Source: Bradyrhizobium neotropicale (GTDB lineage: Bacteria > Pseudomonadota > Alphaproteobacteria > Rhizobiales > Xanthobacteraceae). Taken from it: DNA of 43,470 bases. Location of the stretch: contig NZ_LSEF01000063.1 in assembly GCF_001641695.1 (NCBI RefSeq), positions 49,814 through 93,283 of the forward strand. Reading direction: 5' to 3'. Below the pieces are notes generated by a model. It was not told where the DNA came from, did not search any database, and saw only the letters and a list, made by a program, of their open reading frames with translations. Position 1 is the stretch's first letter; every line of letters starts with the position of its first letter. Below, in pieces: positions 7,831 to 14,985 of the stretch. A program made the position numbers and the translations under genes.

Positions 7831-9545
7831 TCGACGACACCGGTACCGCGTCGGAGGATACCAACGCCCGGAAATGGAAGATCGCCGTCATCGACGACGA
7901 TCCGGCCGTGCATGACGGCACCCGCTTTGCGCTGTCCGATTACAGCCTCAACGGCCAGAGCCTGGAGATCCTCTCGGCTTATTCCGCGGCGGAAGGTCGC
8001 AAGCTGATGCGCGAGCACGGCGACATCGCCGCGGTGCTGCTCGACGTCATTATGGAGACGGACGTCGCGGGTCTCGACCTGGTTGAATTCATCCGCAACG
8101 AGATCAGGAACGAGACCGTGCGCATCATCCTGCGCACCGGCCAGCCCGGCCAAGCGCCCGAGCGGCGCGTGATCGTGCAGTACGACATCAACGACTACAA
8201 GGCCAAGACCGAGCTCACCGCCGACAAGCTGTTCACCTCGCTGACCGCGGCGCTGCGCTCCTACCAGCAGCTCGAGCGCATGGTGCAGACACGGCGCGGG
8301 CTCGAGATCATCATCGATGCGGCCTCGACGCTCTACGACTTCAAGTCGATGCAGCGCCTCGCCGAGGGCGTGCTGACCCAGCTCGCCTCGCTGCTCAATG
8401 TCGACTGCGCCGGAATACTGGTCCTGCGCGACAATGGCGGATCGGACGCCGAGCTCTCGGTGCTCGCTGGCAGCGGCTGCTACAGCCGCTTCATCGGCAC
8501 GACCTCGTCGAAGGCGCTCGATCCCGACCTGCGCGCGCTGGTGGAGGCCGCGTTCCAGCGCCGCAAGAACGAATTCGCCGACCATCGCAGCGTCATCTAT
8601 TTGCGCACCGGCTCTGGCCGCGAGGTCGTCGTGCTGCTGCAGGCCGAGCGCGAGCTGTCCGAGACCGACCGCTCGCTGGTCGAGATCTTCTCCAGCCGGC
8701 TCTCGATCGCCTTCGACAACGTGATCCTCTATCAGCAGCTCCAGGACGCCAATACGCAGCTCGAGGACCGCGTCGCCCAGCGCACCCGCGCGCTGATGCA
8801 GGCCAACCGCCGCCTCTCGGCGCAATGGCTGCGGCTGCAGCGCGCCAACGGCTTCAAGAACGAGATTCTCGGCACGGTCGCCCACGACCTGAAGAATCCG
8901 CTCGGCGTCATCCTCGGCCGCACCGAGATGCTAAAGGAGCTGATCTCCACCGGTGCCTCCGAAGCTGGCGTGATCTCCCAGGTCGACCACATCCGCGACG
9001 CCACCAAGCGGCTGACCACGATGGTCGATCATCTGATCTCGGACGCGATGGCCGATGCCTTCGACATCACCATCCGCCGCGAGCCGGTCGACGTCGCCGC
9101 GCTGGTCCAGGAGGTTGCCGAGGCCAACCAGCCGCTCGCCGTCAACAAGCAGCAGGCGATCAGCGTCATCGCGCCGCCCAACATCGTCACCATGTGCGAC
9201 ACCGATCGCATCCGCGAGGCGATCGACAATCTCATCAGCAATGCGATCAAATACAGCCCGATCGGCGGCAAGATCGCCGTGGAGGTCACGCATGAGGGCC
9301 ATGACACCGTCGTCCGTGTCACCGACGAGGGCGCCGGCCTGTCGCCGGAGGATCTCGGCCGCCTGTTCGGCCGATTCCAGCGGCTGTCGGCCAAGCCGAC
9401 CGCGGGCGAGAGCTCGACGGGCCTTGGGCTTTCCATCGTCAAGCGTATTATCGACATGCATGGTGGCGAGGTCACCGCCGAGAGCGACGGCCCCGGCAGG
9501 GGATCGACCTTCACCATCACGCTGCCCGCGACCGAAACGCCCTGA
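7800..9545 (+). CDS. REC-DUF3369-histidine kinase hybrid
   Basis: A 581-residue soluble protein. Order: receiver domain (about 25-150) with acidic pocket 'IDDDP' and phospho-acceptor Asp82 in 'LLDVIME', a GAF-like DUF3369 domain (about 175-320), a short coiled coil, a HisKA segment 'AHDLKNPLG' with His362, and a HATPase domain with 'NLISNAIKYS', 'DEGAGL' and 'STGLGLSI'. The receiver comes first, unlike classic hybrid kinases that carry it at the C-terminus. This suits a middle step: it is phosphorylated by the upstream kinase and then sets the activity of its own kinase core toward the downstream regulator. It overlaps the previous gene by 31 bp and lies 24 bp before the regulator gene. The DUF3369 input is not known. 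Confidence 0.92.
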   Translation: MAEQDDVLHLIDDTGTASEDTNARKWKIAVIDDDPAVHDGTRFALSDYSLNGQSLEILSAYSAAEGRKLMREHGDIAAVLLDVIMETDVAGLDLVEFIRNEIRNETVRIILRTGQPGQAPERRVIVQYDINDYKAKTELTADKLFTSLTAALRSYQQLERMVQTRRGLEIIIDAASTLYDFKSMQRLAEGVLTQLASLLNVDCAGILVLRDNGGSDAELSVLAGSGCYSRFIGTTSSKALDPDLRALVEAAFQRRKNEFADHRSVIYLRTGSGREVVVLLQAERELSETDRSLVEIFSSRLSIAFDNVILYQQLQDANTQLEDRVAQRTRALMQANRRLSAQWLRLQRANGFKNEILGTVAHDLKNPLGVILGRTEMLKELISTGASEAGVISQVDHIRDATKRLTTMVDHLISDAMADAFDITIRREPVDVAALVQEVAEANQPLAVNKQQAISVIAPPNIVTMCDTDRIREAIDNLISNAIKYSPIGGKIAVEVTHEGHDTVVRVTDEGAGLSPEDLGRLFGRFQRLSAKPTAGESSTGLGLSIVKRIIDMHGGEVTAESDGPGRGSTFTITLPATETP

Positions 9546-9569
9546 TCTGAATGCCAGGATCTGAATGAT

Positions 9570-10307
9570 ATGACCCAGAGCCAGCACATCATGATCGTCG
9601 ACGACGAGGCCCCGGCCCGGGAAATGGTCGGCGATTACCTCAAGATGCACGGCTTCAACGTGACACTGTGCGACGGCGGCAAGAGCCTGCGCACGGCGAT
9701 CGAGGGCGGCATGCCCGATCTCGTCGTGCTCGATCTCAACATGCCGGAGGAAGACGGGCTCTCGATCATCCGCGACCTGAAGAGCCGCATCAACGTGCCG
9801 GTGATCATGCTCACGGCGACGGCGAGCCCGATCGACCGCGTCGTCGGGCTCGAGCTCGGCGCCGACGACTACGTGGCAAAGCCCTGCGAGCTGCGCGAAT
9901 TGATGGCGCGCATCCGCTCGGTGCTGCGGCGGAGCACGCCGGTGAAAGCAGCGGCGACGGAAGCCGCGGCGGCGAAATCGGACAAGGATCAATTGGTGCG
10001 CTTCGGCACCAAATGGCTCGACCTCGAAGCACAGGCGCTCCGCGATGACGAGGGCAACGAGCATCCGCTGACCGCGTCCGAGTTCGGGCTTTTGAAAGTG
10101 TTCGCGGCCAATCCGAAGCGCGTGCTGTCACGCGAGCGTCTGCTCGAATTGGCCAATGCGCGCGATGCCGAAGCCTTCGACCGCGCCGTCGACCTTCGCA
10201 TCATGCGCATCCGCCGCAAGATCGAGCCCGATCCGACAAAGCCCGCCGTGATCCGCACCATCCGCGGCGGCGGCTACCTGTTCTCGCCGGCGGGCGAGAA
10301 GGCGTAA
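9570..10307 (+). CDS. OmpR/PhoB-family response regulator
   Basis: A 245-residue DNA-binding regulator. The receiver domain (about 5-118) has 'IVDDEAPAR', phospho-acceptor Asp55 in 'VVLDLNMP', and the conserved Lys in 'DDYVAKP'. An Ala-rich linker (about 125-140) leads to an OmpR-type winged helix (about 145-240) with 'LTASEFGLLKVF', 'VLSRERLLEL' and 'VIRTIRGGGYLFS'. It is the last gene of the operon and the likely output of the phosphorelay. Targets cannot be read here; self-control of the operon from the 4535-4749 region and control of the divergent UgpB-type gene are reasonable guesses. A hairpin follows the stop. Confidence 0.93.
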   Translation: MTQSQHIMIVDDEAPAREMVGDYLKMHGFNVTLCDGGKSLRTAIEGGMPDLVVLDLNMPEEDGLSIIRDLKSRINVPVIMLTATASPIDRVVGLELGADDYVAKPCELRELMARIRSVLRRSTPVKAAATEAAAAKSDKDQLVRFGTKWLDLEAQALRDDEGNEHPLTASEFGLLKVFAANPKRVLSRERLLELANARDAEAFDRAVDLRIMRIRRKIEPDPTKPAVIRTIRGGGYLFSPAGEKA

Positions 10308-10335
10308 GGGGCCCAGGCGCAGGCAACACCCTCTG

Positions 10336-10365
10336 CCGTCGTCCCGGCCTGCGCCGGGACGACGG
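10336..10365. terminator. GTCGTCC-type hairpin, possible end of the kinase operon
   Basis: A perfect 13-bp stem, CCGTCGTCCCGGC and GCCGGGACGACGG, with a 4-base loop, 28 bp after the regulator stop and followed by a short CTTTA. It can work as a terminator, but its sequence also belongs to the dispersed GTCGTCC repeat family. Confidence 0.55.
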
Positions 10366-10476
10366 CTTTAATTGCGGCCCCGTCAAACGCAAGATCCCAA
10401 ATTTCGTTCCGCCCAGTCCAAATCCGCACTACCGTATTTTCCGTACATTGAAATTGCACGGTTTTTTGTCCCGAAT

Positions 10477-10503
10477 GTTTCGTCGCGCGGCTTGCGACGA
10501 AAC
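10477..10503. promoter_or_regulatory. Perfect 10-bp inverted repeat upstream of sigma gene
   Basis: GTTTCGTCGC and GCGACGAAAC are separated by seven bases. The AT content and position about 120 bp before the sigma start suggest an operator or an early leader structure. No known regulator site is recognised. Confidence 0.4.
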
Positions 10504-10587
10504 AATTTGGCGGCGCACGAAACCATTTTCCGCTTGTCGCGCAGACGTCCCGAAACGCTGGCTCTTTAACACTTTGGTCCAAGGAAA

Positions 10588-10605
10588 CGCCGCTCGGTTG
10601 CGGCG
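10588..10605 (+). promoter_or_regulatory. Leader hairpin next to the sigma-gene ribosome site
   Basis: CGCCGC and GCGGCG pair around the loop TCGGTT, ending four bases before the ribosome site GGGGAG (10610-10615), itself six bases from the ATG at 10622. Such a stem could change access of ribosomes. This is inference from position. Confidence 0.35.
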
Positions 10606-10621
10606 CTACGGGGAGCCAGTC

Positions 10622-11233
10622 ATGCAGAACGTCGTCGCCATCAACGCCGAAGCCAGCCAGAGCATCATTGCTGCTCAGGCGACCTCGGACGACATGCTTC
10701 TGGAAAGCATCGCCGACGGCAACCGGACGGCCATGCACATTCTCTACTGCCGGCATAATGTGCGGGTGTATCGCTTCATCCTGCGCATCGTGCGCGACGC
10801 CACCGCGGCCGAGGACCTCGTCAGCCAGGTCTTCCTGGACGTGTGGCGGACCGCCGGACAATTCCAGGGCCGCTCACAGGTCTCGACCTGGCTGCTCTCG
10901 ATCGCCCGCTTCAAGTCCCTGACCGCGATGCGCCAGCGCCGTTTCGAGGACATCGACCAGGAAGACGTGCGCGAGATCCCCGACGAGGCCGACACGCCCG
11001 AGACCTCGCTCGACCGCAGCGACACCAGTGCGATCCTGCGCGCCTGCGTGGCGAAACTGTCGCCCGCGCATCGCGAGATCATCAACCTCGTCTACTACCA
11101 TGAGAAGTCGGTGGAAGAGGTCGGTGCGATCATCGGCATCCCGCAGAGCACGGTGAAGACGCGGATGTTCTACGCCCGCAAGCAACTGGCCGACTTGCTT
11201 AAGGGCTGCGGCGTCGACCGCTTCGCGGCGTAA
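10622..11233 (+). CDS. ECF-type sigma-70 family RNA polymerase sigma factor
   Basis: A 203-residue sigma factor with only regions 2 and 4, the ECF layout. Region 2 includes 'RFILRIVRDATAAEDLVSQ' and 'VFLDVWR' (about 40-100); an acidic linker (about 113-137) follows; region 4 has 'LSPAHREIINLVYYHEKS' and the helix-turn-helix 'VEEVGAIIGIPQSTVKTRM' (about 145-195). The ATG at 10622 has a well-placed GGGGAG. A 20-residue N-terminal part precedes region 2. No anti-sigma gene is adjacent: the next gene, about 490 bp on, is a CcdA-like protein. Control may therefore be transcriptional or by a distant partner. The ECF group is not certain. Confidence 0.9.
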   Translation: MQNVVAINAEASQSIIAAQATSDDMLLESIADGNRTAMHILYCRHNVRVYRFILRIVRDATAAEDLVSQVFLDVWRTAGQFQGRSQVSTWLLSIARFKSLTAMRQRRFEDIDQEDVREIPDEADTPETSLDRSDTSAILRACVAKLSPAHREIINLVYYHEKSVEEVGAIIGIPQSTVKTRMFYARKQLADLLKGCGVDRFAA

Positions 11234-11359
11234 AGAATTTAGATTTCAATGGGATAGGACCACGGCTTCGGCCCTATCCCGGACACGGAAGTGTTACCGC
11301 CGGCGAAACAATTGAAACAAAGCACGACATCAGGCGGAAAAACTTCGGCCCTATAAAGC

Positions 11360-11438
11360 TCACATACGGTTTTGGTTAAACCTCCCAAGGACCTCCAACG
11401 ACCCGGACGGGATGCCCCCCTCCTCCGGGTCGTTTTCT
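11360..11438 (+). ncRNA. Candidate CCUCC-rich small RNA (cuckoo/suhB-like)
   Basis: A -10-like TATAAA (11352-11357) is followed by a stretch with exposed CCUCCC and CCUCC (about 11380-11396) and then a hairpin, AACGACCCGGA (11397-11407) pairing with TCCGGGTCGTT (11424-11434), ending in TTTT. Its 16-base loop also carries C-rich CCUCC sequence. Short alphaproteobacterial RNAs with unpaired anti-Shine-Dalgarno CCUCC motifs before or in a terminator loop are an established type. No clear -35 element is seen and no conservation could be checked. The alternative is simply a terminator of the sigma gene, 160 bp after its stop. Confidence 0.4.
11397..11436 (+). terminator. Rho-independent terminator
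   Basis: An 11-bp GC-rich perfect stem with a 16-base loop and a T run directly after (11433-11436). It ends either the sigma-factor transcript or the proposed small RNA. Confidence 0.75.
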
Positions 11439-11483
11439 GTTTGGGCGCATGTGTCGCCATGAGCTGCGGTGTTTGTGGCTGTA

Positions 11484-11542
11484 CTTGAGTGAGGCTGGCA
11501 CCGCTCTCTCATTCCCTCCCCCTTGCGGGGGAGGGGCAGGGA
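11484..11542. repeat. Dispersed GC-rich repeat, inverted copy of 1-62
   Basis: Read on the reverse strand it matches the first 60 bases of the window with few changes, including CCTCACTCAAG, GAGAGAGCGGTGCC and the C/G hairpin. Confidence 0.75.
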
Positions 11543-11574
11543 GGGGGGTGCCACGAACTCCGACCTCGCTTGTG

Positions 11575-11630
11575 GCTACCCCCTCCCCAACCCTCCCCCG
11601 CAAGGGGGGAGGGAGCGCACCGACTTGTTG
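11575..11630. repeat. Dispersed GC-rich repeat, further copy
   Basis: Contains CCCCTCCCCAACCCTCCC, then a C/G hairpin and GGGAGCGCACC. It resembles the core of the repeats at 3082-3156 and 25442-25517 but has a different 3' flank. Confidence 0.7.
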
Positions 11631-11725
11631 GCCACCCCCCGGTCAACGTCACGAACGCGTGACGCGGCGTAACGACCGACGCATCCAGCACGAACCAACC
11701 TCGTGACCCCTTCGCGAGTGGCCCG

Positions 11726-12424
11726 ATGCTCGAACTGATCTTCGCTGTGCTTGCCGGCATCCTCACCATCGCCGCGCCATGCACGCTGCCGATGCTACCG
11801 ATCCTGCTCGGCGCCTCGATCGGCCGCACCTCGCATCTGCGCCCCGCGATGATCGCGCTCGGCTTCGTCGTCTCGTTCTCCGCAACTGCACTGCTGCTCG
11901 GCGCGCTCACGCGGCTGTTCGATTTCGACCCCAACGTGCTGCGCTCGGCTGCGGCGATCCTGCTGCTCGGCTTTGGCCTGTTGATGCTGTGGCCGGCACC
12001 GTTCGAATGGCTCTCGATCCGGCTCAATGCCTGGCTCGATCTCGGCTCATCCAGCGCCGCGCAGCGTGCGGGCGCGCTCGGCGGGCTCGTGCTCGGCACC
12101 ACGCTGGGCCTGGTCTGGACGCCCTGCGCCGGCCCCGTGCTCGGCTCGATCCTGACGCTGGTCGCGACGTCGAAGAACCTGTCCTGGGCCGGCACGCTGC
12201 TGGTGGCCTACGCCATCGGCGCTGCCATTCCGATGCTGGCGATCGCCTATGGCGGGCAGGCCGCGACCACGCGCGTGCGCAGCCTCGCGCGCATCTCGCC
12301 GCGCCTGCAGCAGGGCTTCGGCGTCGTCGTGATCGCCTTCGCCGTCGCGGCCTATTTCCAATACGACACGCTGATCGTGGCGTGGCTCACCGGCTTCTAC
12401 CCCACCGGCCAGATCGGCCTGTGA
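11726..12424 (+). CDS. CcdA/DsbD-type membrane thiol-reductant transporter
   Basis: A 232-residue integral membrane protein of the CcdA family with about six membrane segments and internal two-fold symmetry. Each half carries a Pro-Cys motif in a membrane helix: 'APCTLP' with Cys19 and 'TPCAGP' with Cys134. These are the paired cysteines that move electrons from cytoplasmic thioredoxin to periplasmic partners. The gene is followed after 29 bp by a periplasmic thioredoxin, making a split version of DipZ-type proteins, which fuse the two. Likely jobs are cytochrome c maturation, repair of oxidised thiols, or reduction of SoxY (SoxV/SoxW-like). The SoxV link is inference, since the Sox cluster is 14 kb away. 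Confidence 0.87.
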   Translation: MLELIFAVLAGILTIAAPCTLPMLPILLGASIGRTSHLRPAMIALGFVVSFSATALLLGALTRLFDFDPNVLRSAAAILLLGFGLLMLWPAPFEWLSIRLNAWLDLGSSSAAQRAGALGGLVLGTTLGLVWTPCAGPVLGSILTLVATSKNLSWAGTLLVAYAIGAAIPMLAIAYGGQAATTRVRSLARISPRLQQGFGVVVIAFAVAAYFQYDTLIVAWLTGFYPTGQIGL

Positions 12425-12453
12425 TCAACCAATACCTAACGGAGGAAGCTTCC

Positions 12454-13017
12454 ATGTCTCTCAAACTGCTCGCCGTATCTGCTTCACTGATCGGCTTCGC
12501 CCTGACCGGCGCCGTCATCCCCGGCATCTGCGACGAGGCCGCGCGCGCGACGCCGATCGTCACCGCGGCCGCAACGCAGGCGACCGCGCCCGAGTTCACC
12601 GGCATCAGCAACTGGTTCAACTCCAAGCCGCTCAACATCGCCGATCTCCGCGGCAAGGTCGTGCTGGTCGATTTCTGGACCTATGGCTGCGTCAACTGCG
12701 TCAACACCCTGCCGCACGTCACCGAGCTCTACGCCAAATACAAGGACAAAGGGCTGGTCGTGGTCGGCGTGCACACGCCGGAATTTCCGTTCGAGCGGTC
12801 GGCGTCCAATGTGCAGGCCGCGCTGAAGCGCCACGGCATCACCTATCCGGTGGCCCAGGACAACGACTCCCGGACCTGGAACGCCTACCGCAACCAGTAT
12901 TGGCCGGCGCAATACGTCATCGACCAGAGCGGCAAGATCGTCTTCCAGCATGAAGGCGAAGGCAGCTACGACGAGATCGACCGGACGGTGGCGAAGCTGC
13001 TGAACGCCAGCAGCTGA
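12454..13017 (+). CDS. Periplasmic TlpA/DipZ-type thioredoxin
   Basis: A 187-residue exported thioredoxin-fold protein. It has an N-terminal hydrophobic signal or anchor (about 4-24), a thioredoxin domain (about 45-185), the redox motif Cys79-Val-Asn-Cys82 in 'FWTYGCVNCVNTLPHV', and the family stretch 'VVVGVHTPEFPFE' followed by 'YPVAQDNDSRTWNAY', typical of the DipZ C-terminal domain. The ATG at 12454 has GGAGGAAG seven to twelve bases upstream; an upstream in-frame extension runs through the CcdA gene in another frame and is rejected. It should be reduced by the preceding CcdA-like protein and pass electrons to periplasmic thiols. A hairpin follows the gene. Confidence 0.9.
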   Translation: MSLKLLAVSASLIGFALTGAVIPGICDEAARATPIVTAAATQATAPEFTGISNWFNSKPLNIADLRGKVVLVDFWTYGCVNCVNTLPHVTELYAKYKDKGLVVVGVHTPEFPFERSASNVQAALKRHGITYPVAQDNDSRTWNAYRNQYWPAQYVIDQSGKIVFQHEGEGSYDEIDRTVAKLLNASS

Positions 13018-13065
13018 GGCCGCGCGGACACCGCGGCTGGTTCCTGCTGTAGCCGTTGCTGCTTG

Positions 13066-13089
13066 ACTCCACGGATACGTCCGTGGAGT
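13066..13089 (+). terminator. Hairpin after the thioredoxin gene
   Basis: ACTCCACGGA and TCCGTGGAGT form a perfect 10-bp stem with loop TACG, followed by TT. It lies 48 bp after the thioredoxin stop and 28 bp before the next start, so it could end the ccdA-trx transcript. Confidence 0.6.
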
Positions 13090-13117
13090 TTCGTGCCGAC
13101 GGAATCAGCCGCCCGCA

Positions 13118-14092
13118 ATGGACGACGCGCCCACCAGCAACGACATTCGCCTTCGTGAAGGCGCCTCGATCGCGCAGCGGCTGGTCATGGCCGGTTTTGC
13201 GGCGGCCGTTGCCCTCTGCTTCACGCCGGGCCTGTTCGCGCACGACTATTTGGAAGTCATCATCTCGGTGGCCGCGCTCCTTTTGGGGGCCGCGTTCATC
13301 GGCGGTGTCATGCTTGCACCGGCGGTGGTGTGGATCATCACGCCGAATGAAATCCTGATCGGGCGACAGAGCCCCTTCGGACGGCTCCGCAGCCGGATCG
13401 TCGCGAAGAGCGACATAGCGGAACTGGGGGTCCCCAGAAGCAAGGTTTCCAAGGCGCGCTTCCATCTCGTCTTCACGCTTGTCTCGGGCGAGCGCCTGAC
13501 GTCCCCGCCGATCTCCGACGTCACGCATGTCCGTGAAACGGTTAGCCGGATCGCCGCGCAGTTCGGCGTTCCCAATGTCGAGACACCGGTCAATCCGCTC
13601 GATGCCACCAATCCCGAGATGCACCTTGGCGAACCGGTCGAGCCGTTTTCCACCAGAGACGTTCGGATCGTGGCATCGATCGTGGTCGGATTGTCCGTCG
13701 TTCCCTACGCCTACAAGCTCTGGCGGGGTCTGTCGCCCGGCCCGGTCGACATCATGCTGCTGCCGATTGGTGCGATCGCCGCATACGCCGTTCACAGATA
13801 CGCCAATCTCGTGACCGGCGCCTTCTGGATCATCCGGCAAGGGGATATTCGCGTCGAACGCTTGTGGGGCGACGGCAAGCTGCGCGCGGACCACATCGAG
13901 GGGCACGACGTCGAGGCGATCACGGTCGAGCGCCGCGGCCGATCCGAGGACGAGCACTGCATCATCGTGATCAGATTGCGGTCTGGACAAAGGTTTCGCA
14001 GCCCCCGCATCGGCTCGCGAAACGAGGCGCGCGCCGTGGGCGCCGAAATCGTCCGGCGGCTCGGGATCGAGCCTGAGAACAGCCAGATCTGA
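13118..14092 (+). CDS. Unrecognised membrane protein with internal duplication
   Basis: I do not recognise this 324-residue protein. Its layout is a repeat of two units, each a pair of membrane helices followed by a soluble module of about 80 residues. TM pairs lie at about 22-40 plus 47-74 and 182-200 plus 211-229; soluble parts at about 76-151 and 236-317. The soluble modules share a pattern: 'VSGERLTSPPI' then a helix ending 'RIAAQFGV', versus 'RSGQRFRSPRI' then a helix ending 'IVRRLGI'. The beta-rich look with a final helix recalls a PH-like (bPH) module, but that is only a guess. The first residues are charged with no signal peptide. It stands alone between the thioredoxin hairpin and the L,D-transpeptidase gene, so context gives no function. 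Confidence 0.75.
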   Translation: MDDAPTSNDIRLREGASIAQRLVMAGFAAAVALCFTPGLFAHDYLEVIISVAALLLGAAFIGGVMLAPAVVWIITPNEILIGRQSPFGRLRSRIVAKSDIAELGVPRSKVSKARFHLVFTLVSGERLTSPPISDVTHVRETVSRIAAQFGVPNVETPVNPLDATNPEMHLGEPVEPFSTRDVRIVASIVVGLSVVPYAYKLWRGLSPGPVDIMLLPIGAIAAYAVHRYANLVTGAFWIIRQGDIRVERLWGDGKLRADHIEGHDVEAITVERRGRSEDEHCIIVIRLRSGQRFRSPRIGSRNEARAVGAEIVRRLGIEPENSQI

Positions 14093-14289
14093 CAGCCCTC
14101 TACCCGCCGTTGAGGTTGTAGCCACTGCTTTTCGCGCCATGCCCCCATTTCATGGCATTGAGACATGTCAAAAAACCAAAGTATTCTCGTGACATACCAG
14201 CCGGGCGCGCCATCAACTTGCCATGAACTTGCCCCTGAGATTTGATGGTTCCGAATGATTTGCGCTGTGGCAGCGGGGAGAGCTTTGAC

Positions 14290-14895
14290 ATGACGGATTT
14301 TCGTCGCCTGACCGGGATATTCATCACAGCCGTTGGCCTGGCCCTAACCACCTCCCTGGTCACCTCATCCGCCTTCGCCCAGCAGCCCGATCGCGGCGAC
14401 GAGCCGGGCCTGATCGCTGATGACGCCTACCAGCTCGATCCGGAATGGCAGAAGCAGGTCGTCTATTTCCGCACCACCGAAGCGCCGGGCACGATCATCG
14501 TCTCGACCGCCGAACGCCACCTTTATCTGGTGCAGCCCGGCGGGCGCGCGATCCGCTACGGCATCGGCGTCGGCCGTGACGGTTTCCAGTGGCAGGGGCT
14601 GGTGACCATCACCAACAAGAAGGAATGGCCGGACTGGACGCCGCCGCCGGAGATGATCCAGCGCCAGCCCTATCTACCGCGTTTCATGGCCGGCGGCCCC
14701 GGCAATCCGCTCGGCGCCCGCGCCATGTATCTCGGCACGACCGTCTACCGCATCCATGGCACCAACCGACCGGACACGATCGGCACCAAGGTGTCATCGG
14801 GTTGCTTCCGTCTCGTCAATAACGACGTCGCCGACCTTTATGACCGCGTCCCGGTCGGGACCAAGGTGGTCATCCGGCAGAAGCCCGAACTCTGA
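14290..14895 (+). CDS. L,D-transpeptidase (YkuD family)
   Basis: A 201-residue exported enzyme that forms 3-3 peptide cross-links in peptidoglycan or attaches proteins to it. It has a signal peptide (about 1-30, ending SSAFAQQ), a YkuD domain (about 65-197) and the catalytic motif 'SSGCFRLVN' with Cys172 and Arg174, plus His156 in 'YRIHGT'. The usual SHGC reads SSGC, as in many alphaproteobacterial members. The ATG at 14290 has GGGGAG (14274-14280 zone) before it and is preferred to the in-frame start at 14242. It is monocistronic, with a strong hairpin after the stop. Confidence 0.93.
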   Translation: MTDFRRLTGIFITAVGLALTTSLVTSSAFAQQPDRGDEPGLIADDAYQLDPEWQKQVVYFRTTEAPGTIIVSTAERHLYLVQPGGRAIRYGIGVGRDGFQWQGLVTITNKKEWPDWTPPPEMIQRQPYLPRFMAGGPGNPLGARAMYLGTTVYRIHGTNRPDTIGTKVSSGCFRLVNNDVADLYDRVPVGTKVVIRQKPEL

Positions 14896-14907
14896 GGGTT
14901 ATGGTTT

Positions 14908-14935
14908 GAGCATGATCCGCTTCCGGATCATGCTC
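14908..14935 (+). terminator. GAGCATGATCCG palindrome after ldt gene
   Basis: GAGCATGATCCG and CGGATCATGCTC form a perfect 12-bp stem with loop CTTC, 12 bp after the transpeptidase stop. The stem sequence is a common short palindrome in Bradyrhizobium-type genomes, so it may be a repeat as well as a terminator. Confidence 0.6.
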
Positions 14936-14985
14936 CCCGCCTCCGTCCGAATTCCTTTTCCCGATTATTTCGAGAGAGAGACATC

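Larger units (their letters stand above)
10308..10621. other. Intergenic region before the sigma-factor gene
   Basis: A 314-bp gap holding the hairpin at 10336-10365, the inverted repeat at 10477-10503 and the leader hairpin at 10588-10605. It must contain the sigma gene's promoter. A poly-T run (10462-10467) and AT-rich patches mark the likely promoter zone. An in-frame upstream GTG/ATG-type extension of the sigma gene across this region is judged false because it has no ribosome site and odd composition. Confidence 0.5.
11234..11725. other. Intergenic region with sRNA candidate and two repeats
   Basis: This 492-bp gap has three parts: a stretch rich in A and T (11290-11360), a candidate small RNA ending in a strong terminator (11360-11438), and two copies of the GC-rich dispersed repeats (11484-11542 and 11575-11630). 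Frames that run through the repeats are shadows. The CcdA-like gene promoter must lie at the right end; no clear site is seen. Confidence 0.5.

Noticed and set aside
11484..11630. CRISPR-like appearance of repeated GC-rich units
   Set aside because: Only two units, differing in flank and orientation, no constant spacing and no cas genes.
11779..12453. Upstream extension of the thioredoxin gene
   Set aside because: Out-of-frame reading of the CcdA-like gene; the ATG at 12454 has a good ribosome site and starts a signal segment.
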